Assembly: GCF_010450875.1 (NCBI RefSeq)
Contig: NZ_CP048422.1
Coordinates: 248,001-312,000 of the forward strand
Direction of reading: 5' to 3'
DNA: 64,000 nucleotides
DNA from: Sphingomonas insulae
GTDB taxonomy: Bacteria > Pseudomonadota > Alphaproteobacteria > Sphingomonadales > Sphingomonadaceae
Of this stretch, positions 36,619 to 45,900 are shown one piece after another. Numbering within the stretch: position 1 is the stretch's first letter; each line of letters opens with the position of its first letter. Under the pieces are notes generated by a model. The model saw only the letters and a program-made list of their open reading frames with translations. It searched no databases and had not been told where the DNA came from. The translations under genes and the position numbers were made by a program.

Positions 36619-38142
36619 ATGGTGCCGAGCACCTCGTTCAAGACGCTGCGCGAGACGGCGGATCTGCGCCACCTGCGCCAGATCATCGTCGGCCTCGACG
36701 AGGGCGTGATCCTGATCGATCCCGACCAGAGTTTATTGTGGGCCAACGCCGCCGCCCTTGCCATGCACGGCGTCGGCGACCTCGCCGATCTGGGCGGGAC
36801 CGTCGATGAATATCGTGCACGCTTTCAGTTGCGGTATCGCAACAACCATCGGCTGGAGGCCGACGATTATCCGATCGACCGCGTGGTCGCGGGCGATTCG
36901 TTTTCCGAAGTGGTGGTCGAAGTGACCGTTGCGGGGGAGGATGAACCACGCTGGGTCCACCAGGTGCGCAGTCTGGTGCTCAATGACGCCGACGACGACG
37001 AACCGTCATGCCTGGTGCTCATCATCCAGGATGTCTCGGCCCGCTACGAGGCAGAGGACCGGTTCGAACAATCGTTCAACGCCAATCCGGCGCCGGCGGT
37101 GATCTGTCGCCTGAACGACCTGCGCTTCGTCAAGGTCAACCAGGGGTTTCTCGAAATGACCGGGCATCAGCGCGATCAGGTGCTGTGCAAGACCGTCTAC
37201 GACATCGATGTGCTGCGCGAGGGCGATCGTCGCGACTTGGCCAAGGAACGGCTGGCCGAGGGGCGGACCATCCCCCAAATGGAAGCGGAACTGGAATTGC
37301 CGGATGGCGGTACGAAGCTGGTCATCGTCGCCGGACAACCCATCGACATGGGCGATCAGCCATGCATGCTGTTCACGTTCGCCGACCTGGAACCCCGCCG
37401 TAAGGCGGAGGGCGCGCTGCGCCACAGCGAGGAACGCTTCACCCGCACCTTCCAGATGGCACCGGTGCCGATGGCGATCGGCGCGCGCGACGGTCACCTG
37501 CTGTGCGAGGTAAACACGAGTTTCGTCGACCTGACCGGATATGCGACGACCGAGATCATCGGCAGGCCATTGGGCGATGTCGAACTGTGGGGCACCATCG
37601 ACATGCGCCGCGAGATCGAGGCGGCGATCGATGGCGGCCACGATCTGCGCGGCCATGAGGCGCGCATTCGCGGCAAGGACGGGGCCCAGATCGATTGCCT
37701 GGTTTCGACCGAGGCGATCCAGCTTGGCGGTGATGCCTGCGTCCTGTGGGCATTCCAGGATATCACCCATCGCAAGGCCACCGAGATCGAGCTGGTCGAG
37801 GCGATCGAGGCGGTGATGAAGGACACAAGCTGGTTCAGCCGTTCGATCATGGAAAAGCTCGCCCGGTTACGCGCGCCGCAGACCGAACAGGACGGCGCCG
37901 GACTGGACGATCTGACCCCCCGCGAACGCGACGTGCTGGCGCTGATCTGCCGCGGCTATGACGACAAGCGCATCGCGCGCAGCCTGGACGTCGCCGGCAA
38001 CACCGTGCGCAACCACGTCGCCCGCATCTACGCCAAGATCGGCGTAAACCGCCGCATTGCTGCCGTCGCGTGGGCGCGGGCGCGCGGTTTCGATGGCGAA
38101 GGCGCGGCAATCGGGCGCACCGAACAGGAGCACGCGGCATGA
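36619..38142 (+). CDS. Triple-PAS LuxR-type transcriptional regulator
   Basis: Cytosolic regulator of 507 residues from ATG 36619. PAS 1 spans about 15-140 (LDEGVILIDPDQSLLWANAA), PAS 2 about 150-265 (FNANPAPAVICRLNDLRFVK) and PAS 3 about 275-395 (FQMAPVPMAIGARDG). A short helical linker leads to a LuxR/GerE helix-turn-helix at the C-terminus (DLTPRERDVLALICRGYDD, GNTVRNHVARIYAKIGV). It has no receiver or kinase domain, so the PAS domains probably bind a small ligand or cofactor directly. It starts 5 nt after the CsbD-like stop and overlaps the next gene, so it is in the stress operon. Confidence 0.85.
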   Translation: MVPSTSFKTLRETADLRHLRQIIVGLDEGVILIDPDQSLLWANAAALAMHGVGDLADLGGTVDEYRARFQLRYRNNHRLEADDYPIDRVVAGDSFSEVVVEVTVAGEDEPRWVHQVRSLVLNDADDDEPSCLVLIIQDVSARYEAEDRFEQSFNANPAPAVICRLNDLRFVKVNQGFLEMTGHQRDQVLCKTVYDIDVLREGDRRDLAKERLAEGRTIPQMEAELELPDGGTKLVIVAGQPIDMGDQPCMLFTFADLEPRRKAEGALRHSEERFTRTFQMAPVPMAIGARDGHLLCEVNTSFVDLTGYATTEIIGRPLGDVELWGTIDMRREIEAAIDGGHDLRGHEARIRGKDGAQIDCLVSTEAIQLGGDACVLWAFQDITHRKATEIELVEAIEAVMKDTSWFSRSIMEKLARLRAPQTEQDGAGLDDLTPRERDVLALICRGYDDKRIARSLDVAGNTVRNHVARIYAKIGVNRRIAAVAWARARGFDGEGAAIGRTEQEHAA

Positions 38143-38354
38143 GCCGGCGCAGGAACGTGCCGCCTGAGCAGGGCGCCCCGCCAGCACGTGAAACACCCGC
38201 ACGTGACACGGCCGCCGCTCGCGAGGCGCGCGGATCGGTGCACGAGGCGATCGGCAAGCTGATCGGCGACGATGCGGCCAGCGCGCACGGCAAGACCGAA
38301 AAGCATGCCGGCGCCGCCGAAGGTGCCGCCGCCGACCCGACACCACGGGACTGA
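38139..38354 (+). CDS. Small CsbD-like hydrophilic protein
   Basis: A 71-residue very polar protein whose ATG overlaps the regulator stop. After a Pro/Ala/Arg-rich start it reads AIGKLIGDDAASAHGKTEKH, close to the CsbD repeat (GKxxGDxxxxAxGKxEK). It is probably disordered. Same operon as the PAS-LuxR gene; a general-stress role is inferred. Confidence 0.65.
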   Translation: MSRRRNVPPEQGAPPARETPARDTAAAREARGSVHEAIGKLIGDDAASAHGKTEKHAGAAEGAAADPTPRD

Positions 38355-38386
38355 CCGCGAACCGTTTGATTTCAACAGGAGTGAAC

Positions 38387-39265
38387 ATGGCTACCAATGT
38401 GACCAACGGCGTTTTGCCGATCGACGACCTGCATCCGGGCAAGACGCCCACGCGACTGTCCTGGGGGGCGATCTTCGCCGGCGTGGTGATCGCCGTCGCC
38501 GTGCAGCTGGTCCTTGGCATCCTTGGCACCGGCATCGGCCTCACCATGGTCGACCCGGTCGAGGGGACGACGCCCGCTGCGACCGGCTTCGGCATCGGTG
38601 CCGGCCTGTATTGGCTGGTCACCACCGTGGTGGCACTCGGCGCGGGCGGCTATGCCGCCGCACGCGTCGCCGGCGTGCACGAACGGTTTGACGCGCTCGT
38701 CCACGGCCTGGTCGTATGGGGCGTAACGCTGATCCTCACCCTCTACCTGCTTACCTCGGCGGTCGGTGGCATCATCGGCGGCGCGTTCCGTACCGTCGGT
38801 GCCGTCGCAGGGGCCGCCGGGTCGAGCGTCGGCGCAGCGGCGCCGAAGGTCGCATCGATCGCCGGCATCGATCAGGGCGATGTGCGCGATGAGGTCGCCG
38901 CCTATCTGTCCGACGCCCCCGTCGATCCGGCGCAGATGACGCCGGAACAGGCGCAGAAGGAAATCGCCAGGGAATTGCCCGCACTGGCTCGTGGCGGCAC
39001 CGACGGACGTGAGGCAGAAAGCCGCATCGCCGATATCGTCGCCGCCCAGCGCAAGATCAGCCGTCCCGAGGCCCAGGCTCAGGTGACACGCGCCAAGCAG
39101 CAGTTCGTCCGCGGCAAGAACGAGGCTATCGCCACCGCCAAGTCGGCTACCGACAACGCCGCGGGCGCAGCGGCCGGCACGTCGTTCGTGATCGTGCTCG
39201 CGTTGCTGGTCGGTGCCGTCGCCGCCGGCGCCGGTGCCACCGCCGCGACCCGCCGTCGGCTCTAA
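38387..39265 (+). CDS. Conserved membrane protein with Ala-rich helical domain
   Basis: A 292-residue protein from ATG 38387, with AGGAG at the right distance. Four hydrophobic segments (GAIFAGVVIAVAVQLVLGIL, GLYWLVTTVVALGAGGYAAA, VWGVTLILTLYLLTSAVGGI, and C-terminal TSFVIVLALLVGAVAAGAGA) enclose a charged region of about 110 residues (150-260). Homologous proteins are often annotated 'PhnA-like' or 'YrzE' without functional evidence. It follows the stress genes with a 32-bp gap. Confidence 0.7.
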   Translation: MATNVTNGVLPIDDLHPGKTPTRLSWGAIFAGVVIAVAVQLVLGILGTGIGLTMVDPVEGTTPAATGFGIGAGLYWLVTTVVALGAGGYAAARVAGVHERFDALVHGLVVWGVTLILTLYLLTSAVGGIIGGAFRTVGAVAGAAGSSVGAAAPKVASIAGIDQGDVRDEVAAYLSDAPVDPAQMTPEQAQKEIARELPALARGGTDGREAESRIADIVAAQRKISRPEAQAQVTRAKQQFVRGKNEAIATAKSATDNAAGAAAGTSFVIVLALLVGAVAAGAGATAATRRRL

Positions 39266-39289
39266 CATCCTTCACCTGAGGAGAAGACC

Positions 39290-39439
39290 ATGACCAAGAG
39301 CAAGACCCTGCTGACCGTCGCCCTGGCGACGCTCGCCCTGACCGTATCCGCCTGTCACACCGTCAACGGTGCCGGGCGCGACCTGAAGTCGGCCGGCACC
39401 GCGGTGTCGGACGCCTCGGGCGAGAACAAGAAGAAGTGA
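39290..39439 (+). CDS. Entericidin-like small lipoprotein
   Basis: A 49-residue lipoprotein, found by reading ATG 39290 after GAGGAGAAG. A signal peptide TLLTVALATLALTVSAC ends in a lipobox (VSAC), and the mature part is only about 28 residues (NGAGRDLKSAGTAVSD). This is the Ecn A/B pattern. Such lipoproteins are stress-induced envelope components, and one of the pair is a toxin-like peptide in enterobacteria. Only one copy is present. A strong hairpin follows 7 nt after the stop. Confidence 0.85.
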   Translation: MTKSKTLLTVALATLALTVSACHTVNGAGRDLKSAGTAVSDASGENKKK

Positions 39440-39445
39440 CGGTTA

Positions 39446-39474
39446 CGGGGAAGCGCGCCCGACGCGCTTCCCCG
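39446..39474 (+). terminator. Intrinsic terminator of the stress operon
   Basis: CGGGGAAGCGCG-CCCGA-CGCGCTTCCCCG has a perfect 12-bp GC-rich stem and a 5-nt loop, followed by TTCCTCTCG. It lies directly after the entericidin-like gene. Confidence 0.8.
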
Positions 39475-39573
39475 TTCCTCTCGTCCACCCGATCCATCAC
39501 GCTGTTGCCACCACGCTGGCCACAGCCCCGCGCTAACCCATCCCTGCGGCCGATTTTGCCCGCGGGAGATGCC

Positions 39574-40173
39574 ATGATGCTGACGCTGTTCCACGCCCCC
39601 CGTTCGCGCTCGACGCGAATCATCTGGCTGCTCGAGGAATTGGCGATCCCCTATACGCTGTCATACGTCGCGATCCGCTACATGGACGGTACCGGCGATG
39701 GCCCCGATCCCGCCAACCCGCATCCGGACGGCAAGGTGCCCGCCCTGCTCCACGACGATGCCCTGGTGACGGAAAGCGCCGCCATCGCCGTGCATCTCGC
39801 CGACCTCGCCGCGTCCGGGGATGCGGCGCTCGCCCCACCCATCGGCCATCCCGATCGCGGCGGCTATCTGACGTGGCTCAGCTGGACCGAAGGGGAATTC
39901 GGCCCGGCGATCTTCCAGCGCCGCGCCGCCGGGGACACGCCGTCGCCCGCCTTCACCGCTGCCATGGACCGGCTGGACAATGCGCTGGCACGCGGCCCCT
40001 ATCTGCTCGGCGAACGCTTCAGTGCCGCCGACGTCATGCTCGGCGCAACGCTGGGCTGGGCGCACGATCTGCTGCCCGCCGATGGCGCGATCCCCGCGTA
40101 TCTGACGCGGCTGGCGAATCGCCCCGCCTTTGCGCGTGCGATGGCCCGCGACGCCGCGCCACCCGCCGTTTAG
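39574..40173 (+). CDS. Glutathione S-transferase family protein
   Basis: A 199-residue cytosolic GST from ATG 39574 (GGGAG upstream). The thioredoxin-like N-domain holds MLTLFHAPRSRSTRIIWLLE, with the probable catalytic Ser, and the cis-Pro segment GKVPALLHDDALVTESAAI. The helical C-domain has RGPYLLGERFSAADVMLG. It may conjugate glutathione to electrophiles or reduce peroxides. The WYL regulator follows 9 nt later. Confidence 0.9.
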   Translation: MMLTLFHAPRSRSTRIIWLLEELAIPYTLSYVAIRYMDGTGDGPDPANPHPDGKVPALLHDDALVTESAAIAVHLADLAASGDAALAPPIGHPDRGGYLTWLSWTEGEFGPAIFQRRAAGDTPSPAFTAAMDRLDNALARGPYLLGERFSAADVMLGATLGWAHDLLPADGAIPAYLTRLANRPAFARAMARDAAPPAV

Positions 40174-40182
40174 GATAGGCGG

Positions 40183-40890
40183 ATGCGTCGTGCCGATCGC
40201 CTTTTCGAAATCGTCCAGCTGCTCCGCCGGTCGGCAACGCCGCTGACCGCCGATGCGATCGCGTCGGAGTTGGAGACGAGCCGGCGGTCGGTCTATCGCG
40301 ACATCGCGGCGCTGATGGCGCAACGCGTACCGATCCGCGGCGAGGCGGGGATCGGCTATGTCCTGGAACGCGGCTTCGACATGCCGCCGCTGATGCTGAC
40401 CTCCGACGAGGTGGAGGCGGTCGTGCTCGGCGCGCAATGGGTGCTGGTGCACGCCGACCAGGGCCTCGCCCGCGCCGCCGCCGACGTGCTTGCCAAGGTC
40501 GCGGCGGTGATCCCCGAACAGCTGCGCGCCGCGATCGACGATCCGGCCGTCATCACGCCGCCCGCATGGACCGAACGACTGGACGCCGGGATCGATGTCG
40601 CCCGCCTGCGGGCATGGAGCCTGCAGGGTCGCAAACTGCATATCGGCTACGCCGACGAAAGCGGCCGCGAAACCGAACGGACGGTGTGGCCATTCCTGGT
40701 CGGCTATATGGACCGTTGCCGCATGCTGATCGCCTGGTGCGAGATGCGTGGCGATTTCCGCATGTTCCGAACCGATCGGCTCGGGACGGTGGAGTTCCTC
40801 GACGAACGCTATCCGGAACGCCGCGCGACGCTTCGCCGCCGCTGGCTGGCGATGATGGATCGACGGCGTGCGGGATCGGCGGGATCGTGA
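40183..40890 (+). CDS. YafY-type HTH/WYL transcriptional regulator
   Basis: A 235-residue regulator. The N-terminal helix-turn-helix (LFEIVQLLRRSATPLTADAI, ETSRRSVYRDIAALM) is followed by a WYL domain whose core reads RKLHIGYADESGRETERTV and PFLVGYMDRCRMLIAWCEM. It lies just behind the GST gene and probably regulates it. It also precedes the RND efflux promoter, so control of efflux is possible but unproven. Confidence 0.85.
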   Translation: MRRADRLFEIVQLLRRSATPLTADAIASELETSRRSVYRDIAALMAQRVPIRGEAGIGYVLERGFDMPPLMLTSDEVEAVVLGAQWVLVHADQGLARAAADVLAKVAAVIPEQLRAAIDDPAVITPPAWTERLDAGIDVARLRAWSLQGRKLHIGYADESGRETERTVWPFLVGYMDRCRMLIAWCEMRGDFRMFRTDRLGTVEFLDERYPERRATLRRRWLAMMDRRRAGSAGS

Positions 40891-40902
40891 CCATCGAACA
40901 AA

Positions 40903-40970
40903 ACGTACTTGTCGGTACAGAAAGCGGTTGACGTGCCATCGGCCGCGTTTATATACCGCCTAGTACAGAA
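40903..40970 (+). promoter_or_regulatory. Promoter and operator-like repeats before the RND efflux operon
   Basis: TTGACG (40928-40933) and TATATA (40950-40955) form a sigma-70-type promoter with a 16-bp spacer in otherwise GC-rich DNA. It is flanked by GTACAGAA at 40915-40922 and 40963-40970. The left copy belongs to an imperfect palindrome, ACGTACTTGTCGGTACAG. This spacing suits repressor binding on both sides of the promoter. Bases 40971-41178 show no gene. Confidence 0.6.
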
Positions 40971-41178
40971 CGTGGCGCCAGTGTAGCGCAGCCATGCGAA
41001 CCCACCGCGTCGCCCTCGCGTAACCGAAGGCGCACCGTCCTCCAGCCGGAGCGATCCGACGGCGCGCACCCTCGTGCGCCGATCATGGTCGTTCGCCATC
41101 ATCGACCAACAGCCACGGACCAGGCGTTCGCGGGCAACGACCCGCCACGTCCGCACGACATGATCAAGGGAGATCATC

Positions 41179-41580
41179 ATGGCCTATATGTCCTTCACCA
41201 CCTGGGACGCCGATACGACGGCCACTGCGCCACGGCCCGTCGCGGATCCCGTGCCGGTCGCCGCCTCCACCGCGCGGCTCAGCGCGCTGGAATGGTCGGT
41301 GGTCGCCCTCGCCGCCAAGGACCCGCTGTCCTCGCTGCGGACCCCCGGCCGCATGGCGATCGCGATGGGGGCGCTGTTCGGCGATCGCCGCCGCTCCGCC
41401 CTCGCCGATCCACGGCTGGAGGCGCTGCGCCGCATCGCCGTGCTCGGCCGGCACCAGGGCTATACCGTCGCACCGACGGAAATCCGCGCTTTCGTCGCCG
41501 CCGGTTTCAGCGAGGACCAGTACGAACTGGTCATCGACAGCCTGCATGCCGCGGCACGCCGGGCCGGAGCGCGCGCATGA
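41179..41580 (+). CDS. Uncharacterised protein leading the RND efflux operon
   Basis: A 133-residue soluble protein I do not recognise. It starts after GGGAG, and its stop overlaps the adaptor ATG (ATGA), so it is translationally coupled to the efflux genes. A Pro/Ala/Thr-rich lead is followed by helices LSALEWSVVALAAKDPLSS and LEALRRIAVLGRHQGYTV and a C-terminal FVAAGFSEDQYELVIDSLHA. No signal peptide or membrane segment is visible. A helical regulator or accessory factor is a guess. Confidence 0.7.
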   Translation: MAYMSFTTWDADTTATAPRPVADPVPVAASTARLSALEWSVVALAAKDPLSSLRTPGRMAIAMGALFGDRRRSALADPRLEALRRIAVLGRHQGYTVAPTEIRAFVAAGFSEDQYELVIDSLHAAARRAGARA

Positions 41581-42830
41581 ACATGCATGCCCCCATCGAC
41601 ACCGCCATCACCACGCCGGTTCCGCCGCGCGATCGTCGCTGGCGCCGGGCTGCGCTGGTGCTGGTGCCGCTGGCGGCGGCCGGTCTCGGCTATGGCCTGA
41701 TCGATCATGACGCGCCCGCCGCTGCCGCCCCGCCCCCGCCGTCGGTCACCGTCGCCCAACCGCTGGTGCGCGAGGTGAACGAATGGGACGATTACGTCGG
41801 CCGTTTCGAACCCAGCCGCAGCGTCGAGGTGCGCCCGCGCGTGTCCGGTGCGATCACCGCGATCCATTTCACCGACGGTGCGATCGTGCAGAAGGGCCAG
41901 CTGCTCTTCACCATCGATCCCCGCCCCTTCGCCGCGTCGCTGGCCGAGGCGCGCGCCGGTCTCGCCAGTGCGCAGAGCGACGTCGCCCTCGCCCGCGCCG
42001 ATCTCGATCGTGCCAACCGTCTGATCGCCGACGATGCCGTGTCGAAGAGCGACGTCGACCAGCTGAACGCCCGGCTGCGCGCTGCCACCGCCGCGCTTGC
42101 GGCGGCGCAGGCCAGGGTCCGCTCGCGCGCGCTGGACGTCGAATTCACGCAGGTCCGTGCGCCGATCGGCGGGCGTATTTCGGATCGGCGGATCGATGCC
42201 GGCAATCTGGTGGCGGCCGACGATGCCAACGGCACGCTGCTGACCACGATCAACGCGCTCGACCCGATCTATTTCACCTTCGACGGGTCGGAGGCCTTGT
42301 TCCTCAAGACCAAACGCGCCGCCGCATCCGGCGCCGGCCTGACCCCGGTCGAGGTCAGGTTGCAGGACGAGGGCGACTACCGCTGGAAGGGCCGGCTGGA
42401 CTTCACCGACAACGGCCTCGATCCCAAATCCGGCACCATTCGCGGCCGTGCGGTGCTCGCCAACCCCGGCCTGTTCCTGACACCCGGCATGTTCGGCAAC
42501 ATGCGCCTCGGTCGAGGCGGCACGACGCGGGCCCTGCTGGTGCCCGACGCCGCGGTCCAGACCGACCAGGCACGCAAGACGCTGCTGACCGTCGCCGCCG
42601 ACGGGTCGGTCACCGCCAAGCCGGTGCAGCTCGGCCCGGTGCTGGGTGGCCTGCGCGTCGTCCGCGCCGGTCTGTCGCCGGGCGACCGCGTCGTCATCAG
42701 CGGCACGCAGATGGCGATGCCGGGTGCGAAGGTGACCGCCAAAATCGGCCGCATCGTGCCCGCCCCGAACGCCGCAAACCCCGAAGGCGGCGCCGCGCCG
42801 CTCGCAGGCGAAGTGACCTTCGCCCGATAA
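41577..42830 (+). CDS. RND efflux periplasmic adaptor (MexA/AcrA type)
   Basis: Membrane fusion protein of 417 residues. A cytosolic lead and helix (RRAALVLVPLAAAGLGYGL) are followed by an adaptor with EWDDYVGRFEPSRSVEVRPR, lipoyl half GAITAIHFTDGAIVQKGQLL, a coiled hairpin (about 105-170), second lipoyl half DVEFTQVRAPIGGRISDRR, and beta-barrel domain GTIRGRAVLANPGLFLTPG. No lipobox is seen. It connects the pump at 42973 to the outer-membrane factor at 46164 for drug or metabolite export. Confidence 0.93.
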   Translation: MNMHAPIDTAITTPVPPRDRRWRRAALVLVPLAAAGLGYGLIDHDAPAAAAPPPPSVTVAQPLVREVNEWDDYVGRFEPSRSVEVRPRVSGAITAIHFTDGAIVQKGQLLFTIDPRPFAASLAEARAGLASAQSDVALARADLDRANRLIADDAVSKSDVDQLNARLRAATAALAAAQARVRSRALDVEFTQVRAPIGGRISDRRIDAGNLVAADDANGTLLTTINALDPIYFTFDGSEALFLKTKRAAASGAGLTPVEVRLQDEGDYRWKGRLDFTDNGLDPKSGTIRGRAVLANPGLFLTPGMFGNMRLGRGGTTRALLVPDAAVQTDQARKTLLTVAADGSVTAKPVQLGPVLGGLRVVRAGLSPGDRVVISGTQMAMPGAKVTAKIGRIVPAPNAANPEGGAAPLAGEVTFAR

Positions 42831-42836
42831 CGCCCA

Positions 42837-42928
42837 CTCACCCCCACCGGCCGCCGGCGACGCCGTCTCCTTCCCCCTCCACCGGACGGGGGACGGAAGG
42901 CGCGTAGCGCCGCACGGGTGGGGGTGAG
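42837..42928. repeat. Palindromic intergenic repeat between adaptor and pump genes
   Basis: CTCACCCCCACC (42837-42848) is matched exactly in inverse by GGTGGGGGTGAG (42917-42928). Between them are further partly complementary stretches (CCTTCCCCCTCC against GGGGGACGGAAGG). The roughly 90-bp unit folds into a long hairpin and looks like a REP/BIME-type intergenic element. In the transcript it could shield or split the mRNA between the two genes. Confidence 0.65.
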
Positions 42929-42972
42929 ACCGATACGCCCGTCGAACTCCATCCTCTTTCGGGGAGCCTGTC

Positions 42973-45900
42973 ATGCGCTTTTCGCGCTTCTTCATCACGC
43001 GTCCGATCTTCGCCGCGGTCATCGCGGTCATCATCACGATCGTCGGCGCCATCGCCTATTGGGGCCTGCCGGTCTCGCAATATCCGGACATCGTGCCACC
43101 GACGGTGACGGTGACCGCCACCTATCCCGGCGCATCGGCCGAAACCGTCGCGGAGACGGTCGCCGCACCGATCGAGCAGGAAATCAACGGCGTCGACAAC
43201 ATGCTCTACCAGAGCAGCCAGTCGACCGGCGACGGCACGGTGACGATCACCGTCACCTTCCGCCTCGGCACCGACCTCGACGCCGCACAGGTGCTCGTCC
43301 AGAACCGGGTCGCGGTCGCCGTACCGCGCCTGCCGCAGGAGGTGCAGCGCCTCGGCGTGGTCACGCGCAAGACCTCGCCCGACTTCCTGATGGTCGTGAA
43401 TCTCGTCTCCCCCGACCACAGCCTCGATCGTGGCTACATCAGCAACTATGCGTTGACGCAGGTTCGCGACCGGCTCGCCCGGATCGAGGGCGTCGGCGAC
43501 GTGCGGCTGTTCGGCGCCCGCGACTATGCGATGCGGGTGTGGATCGATCCCGGCCGCGCCGCCGCGCTGAACCTGACCGCCGGCGACATCGTGTCGGCCC
43601 TGCGCGCGCAGAACGTGCAGGTCGCCGCCGGCACGCTCGGCCAGCCGCCCTATGCAAACGGCAGCGCCTTCCAGCTCAACGTCGAGACGCAGGGCCGGCT
43701 GGTCGACCCTGCGCAATTCGGCCAGGTCGTGATCCGCACCGATGCCGATGGCCGGCAGGTGCGCGTCGCCGACGTCGCGCGCGTCGAACTGGGTGCGGCG
43801 GACTATGCCTCCAACACCTACCTCTCGGGCGAACCGACCGTCATCGCGGCGGTGTTCCAGCGACCCGGCTCGAACGCCCTCGCCGCCGCCGAGGCGGTCA
43901 GCGCCGAGATGCGGACGATGGCGAAGTCCTTTCCCAAGGGGCTGGAATATCGGGTGATCTACAACCCCACCGAATTCATCGCGCAATCGATCGATGCGGT
44001 GAAGCATACCCTGGTCGAGGCGATGATCCTCGTCGTCCTCGTCATCCTCGTCTTCCTGCAGAAATGGCGTGCGGCGATCATCCCGATCGTGGCGATCCCG
44101 GTGTCGCTGATCGGTACGTTCGCGGTGCTCGCGGCGCTGGGCTACAGCCTCAACAACCTGTCGCTCTTCGGGCTGGTGCTGGCGATCGGCATCGTGGTCG
44201 ACGACGCGATCGTCGTCGTCGAGAACGTCGAGCGCAATCTGGAACGCGGCCTGTCTCCGCTGGAGGCGGCGCGCACCTCGATGGACGAAGTGTCGGGGGC
44301 GCTGGTCGCGATCGTGCTCGTGCTGTGCGCGGTGTTCGTGCCGACATTGTTCCTCACCGGCCTGTCGGGTGCCTTCTACCAGCAGTTCGCCGTGACGATC
44401 TCGACCGCAACGATCATCTCGCTGCTGCTGTCGCTCACCCTGTCGCCCGCGCTCGCCGCGATGCTGCTGAAGGCCCACGACCATACCCACGACGGCAATC
44501 GCCTGACCCGCATCGTCCGCCGGGCCGGCGACGCCTTCAACCGCGGTTTCGAACGGATGAGCATGCGCTATGCATCGTTGACGGCGGCGCTGGTCGCGCG
44601 TCCCCGGCGGATGATGACCGTCTATGTCGGGCTGATCGCCGCCACCGCGGCGCTGTTCTGGGCGACGCCGTCGGGGTTCATCCCGGCGCAGGATCAGGGA
44701 TATTTCCTGACCGTCGTCCAATTGCCGTCGGGCGCGTCGGTGGAACGCACCGATGCGGTGGTACAAAAGGTCGCCAGGCGCATCCTTCCGCTCGCCGGGG
44801 TGAAGGGAGCGGTGATGCTGGCGGGCTTCGACGGCCCGTCGCAGACGCTCGCCCCCAATGCCGCCGCGGCCTACATCCCGCTCAAATCCTTCGAAGATCG
44901 CGAGGCATTGGGCGTCACCCTTGCCGGCATCATGGATGAGGCGCGCAAGGCGACGGCCGACATCGACGAAGCCCGCATCCTCGTCATCCCGCCGCCCCTC
45001 ATCCAGGGGATCGGCTCGGCCGGCGGCTATCGTCTGATCGTGCAGGACAAGAACGGCGGCAGCTACCAGAAACTGGGCGAGGAAACCGGCAAGCTGATCG
45101 CGAAGGCGAACCAGACCGAGGGGCTGGCACAGGTCTTCACCTTCTTCGATTCCGCCACGCCGCGCATCTTCGCCGACATCGACCGCGCCAAGGCCGACAT
45201 GCTCGGCGTCCCGCCGGAACGCGTGTTCGAAGCGTTGCAGGTCTATCTCGGATCGGCATTCGTCAACGACTTCAACCTGCTGGGGCGCACCTATCGGGTC
45301 ACCGCGCAGGCCGACGCACCGTTCCGCGCGACCACGGCGGACATCGCCAATCTCAAGACGCGGTCGAACAGCGGCGCGATGGTCCCGATCGGATCGGTGT
45401 CGACGTTCCGCGACAAGACCGGGCCATATCGCGTCACCCGCTACAACCTGTTCCCCGCGGTCGAGGTCGATGGCGACACCGCGCCCGGCTATTCCTCCGG
45501 TCGGTCGCTGGTGACGATGGAAAAGGTCGCGGCCGAGACGCTGCCGGCCGGCTACGGCACCGAATGGACCGGCATCGCCTTCCAGCAAAAGGCGGCGGGC
45601 AGCACGGCCGCGATCGTCTTCGCGCTGGCGGTGGTGTTCGTCTTCCTGGTGCTCGCCGCACAATATGAAAGCCTGGTGCTGCCGCTGTCGATCATCCTGA
45701 TCGTGCCGATGTGCCTGCTCGCGGCGATGATCGGCGTGAACCTCAGGGGCATGGACAACAACGTGCTGACCCAGATCGGCCTCGTCGTGCTGATCGCGCT
45801 CGCGGCGAAGAACGCCATTCTGGTGGTCGAATTCGCCAAACAGGCGGAGGAACAGGACGGCCTGTCCCCGGTCGAGGCCGCCGTCCGCGCGGCGCAGGAC

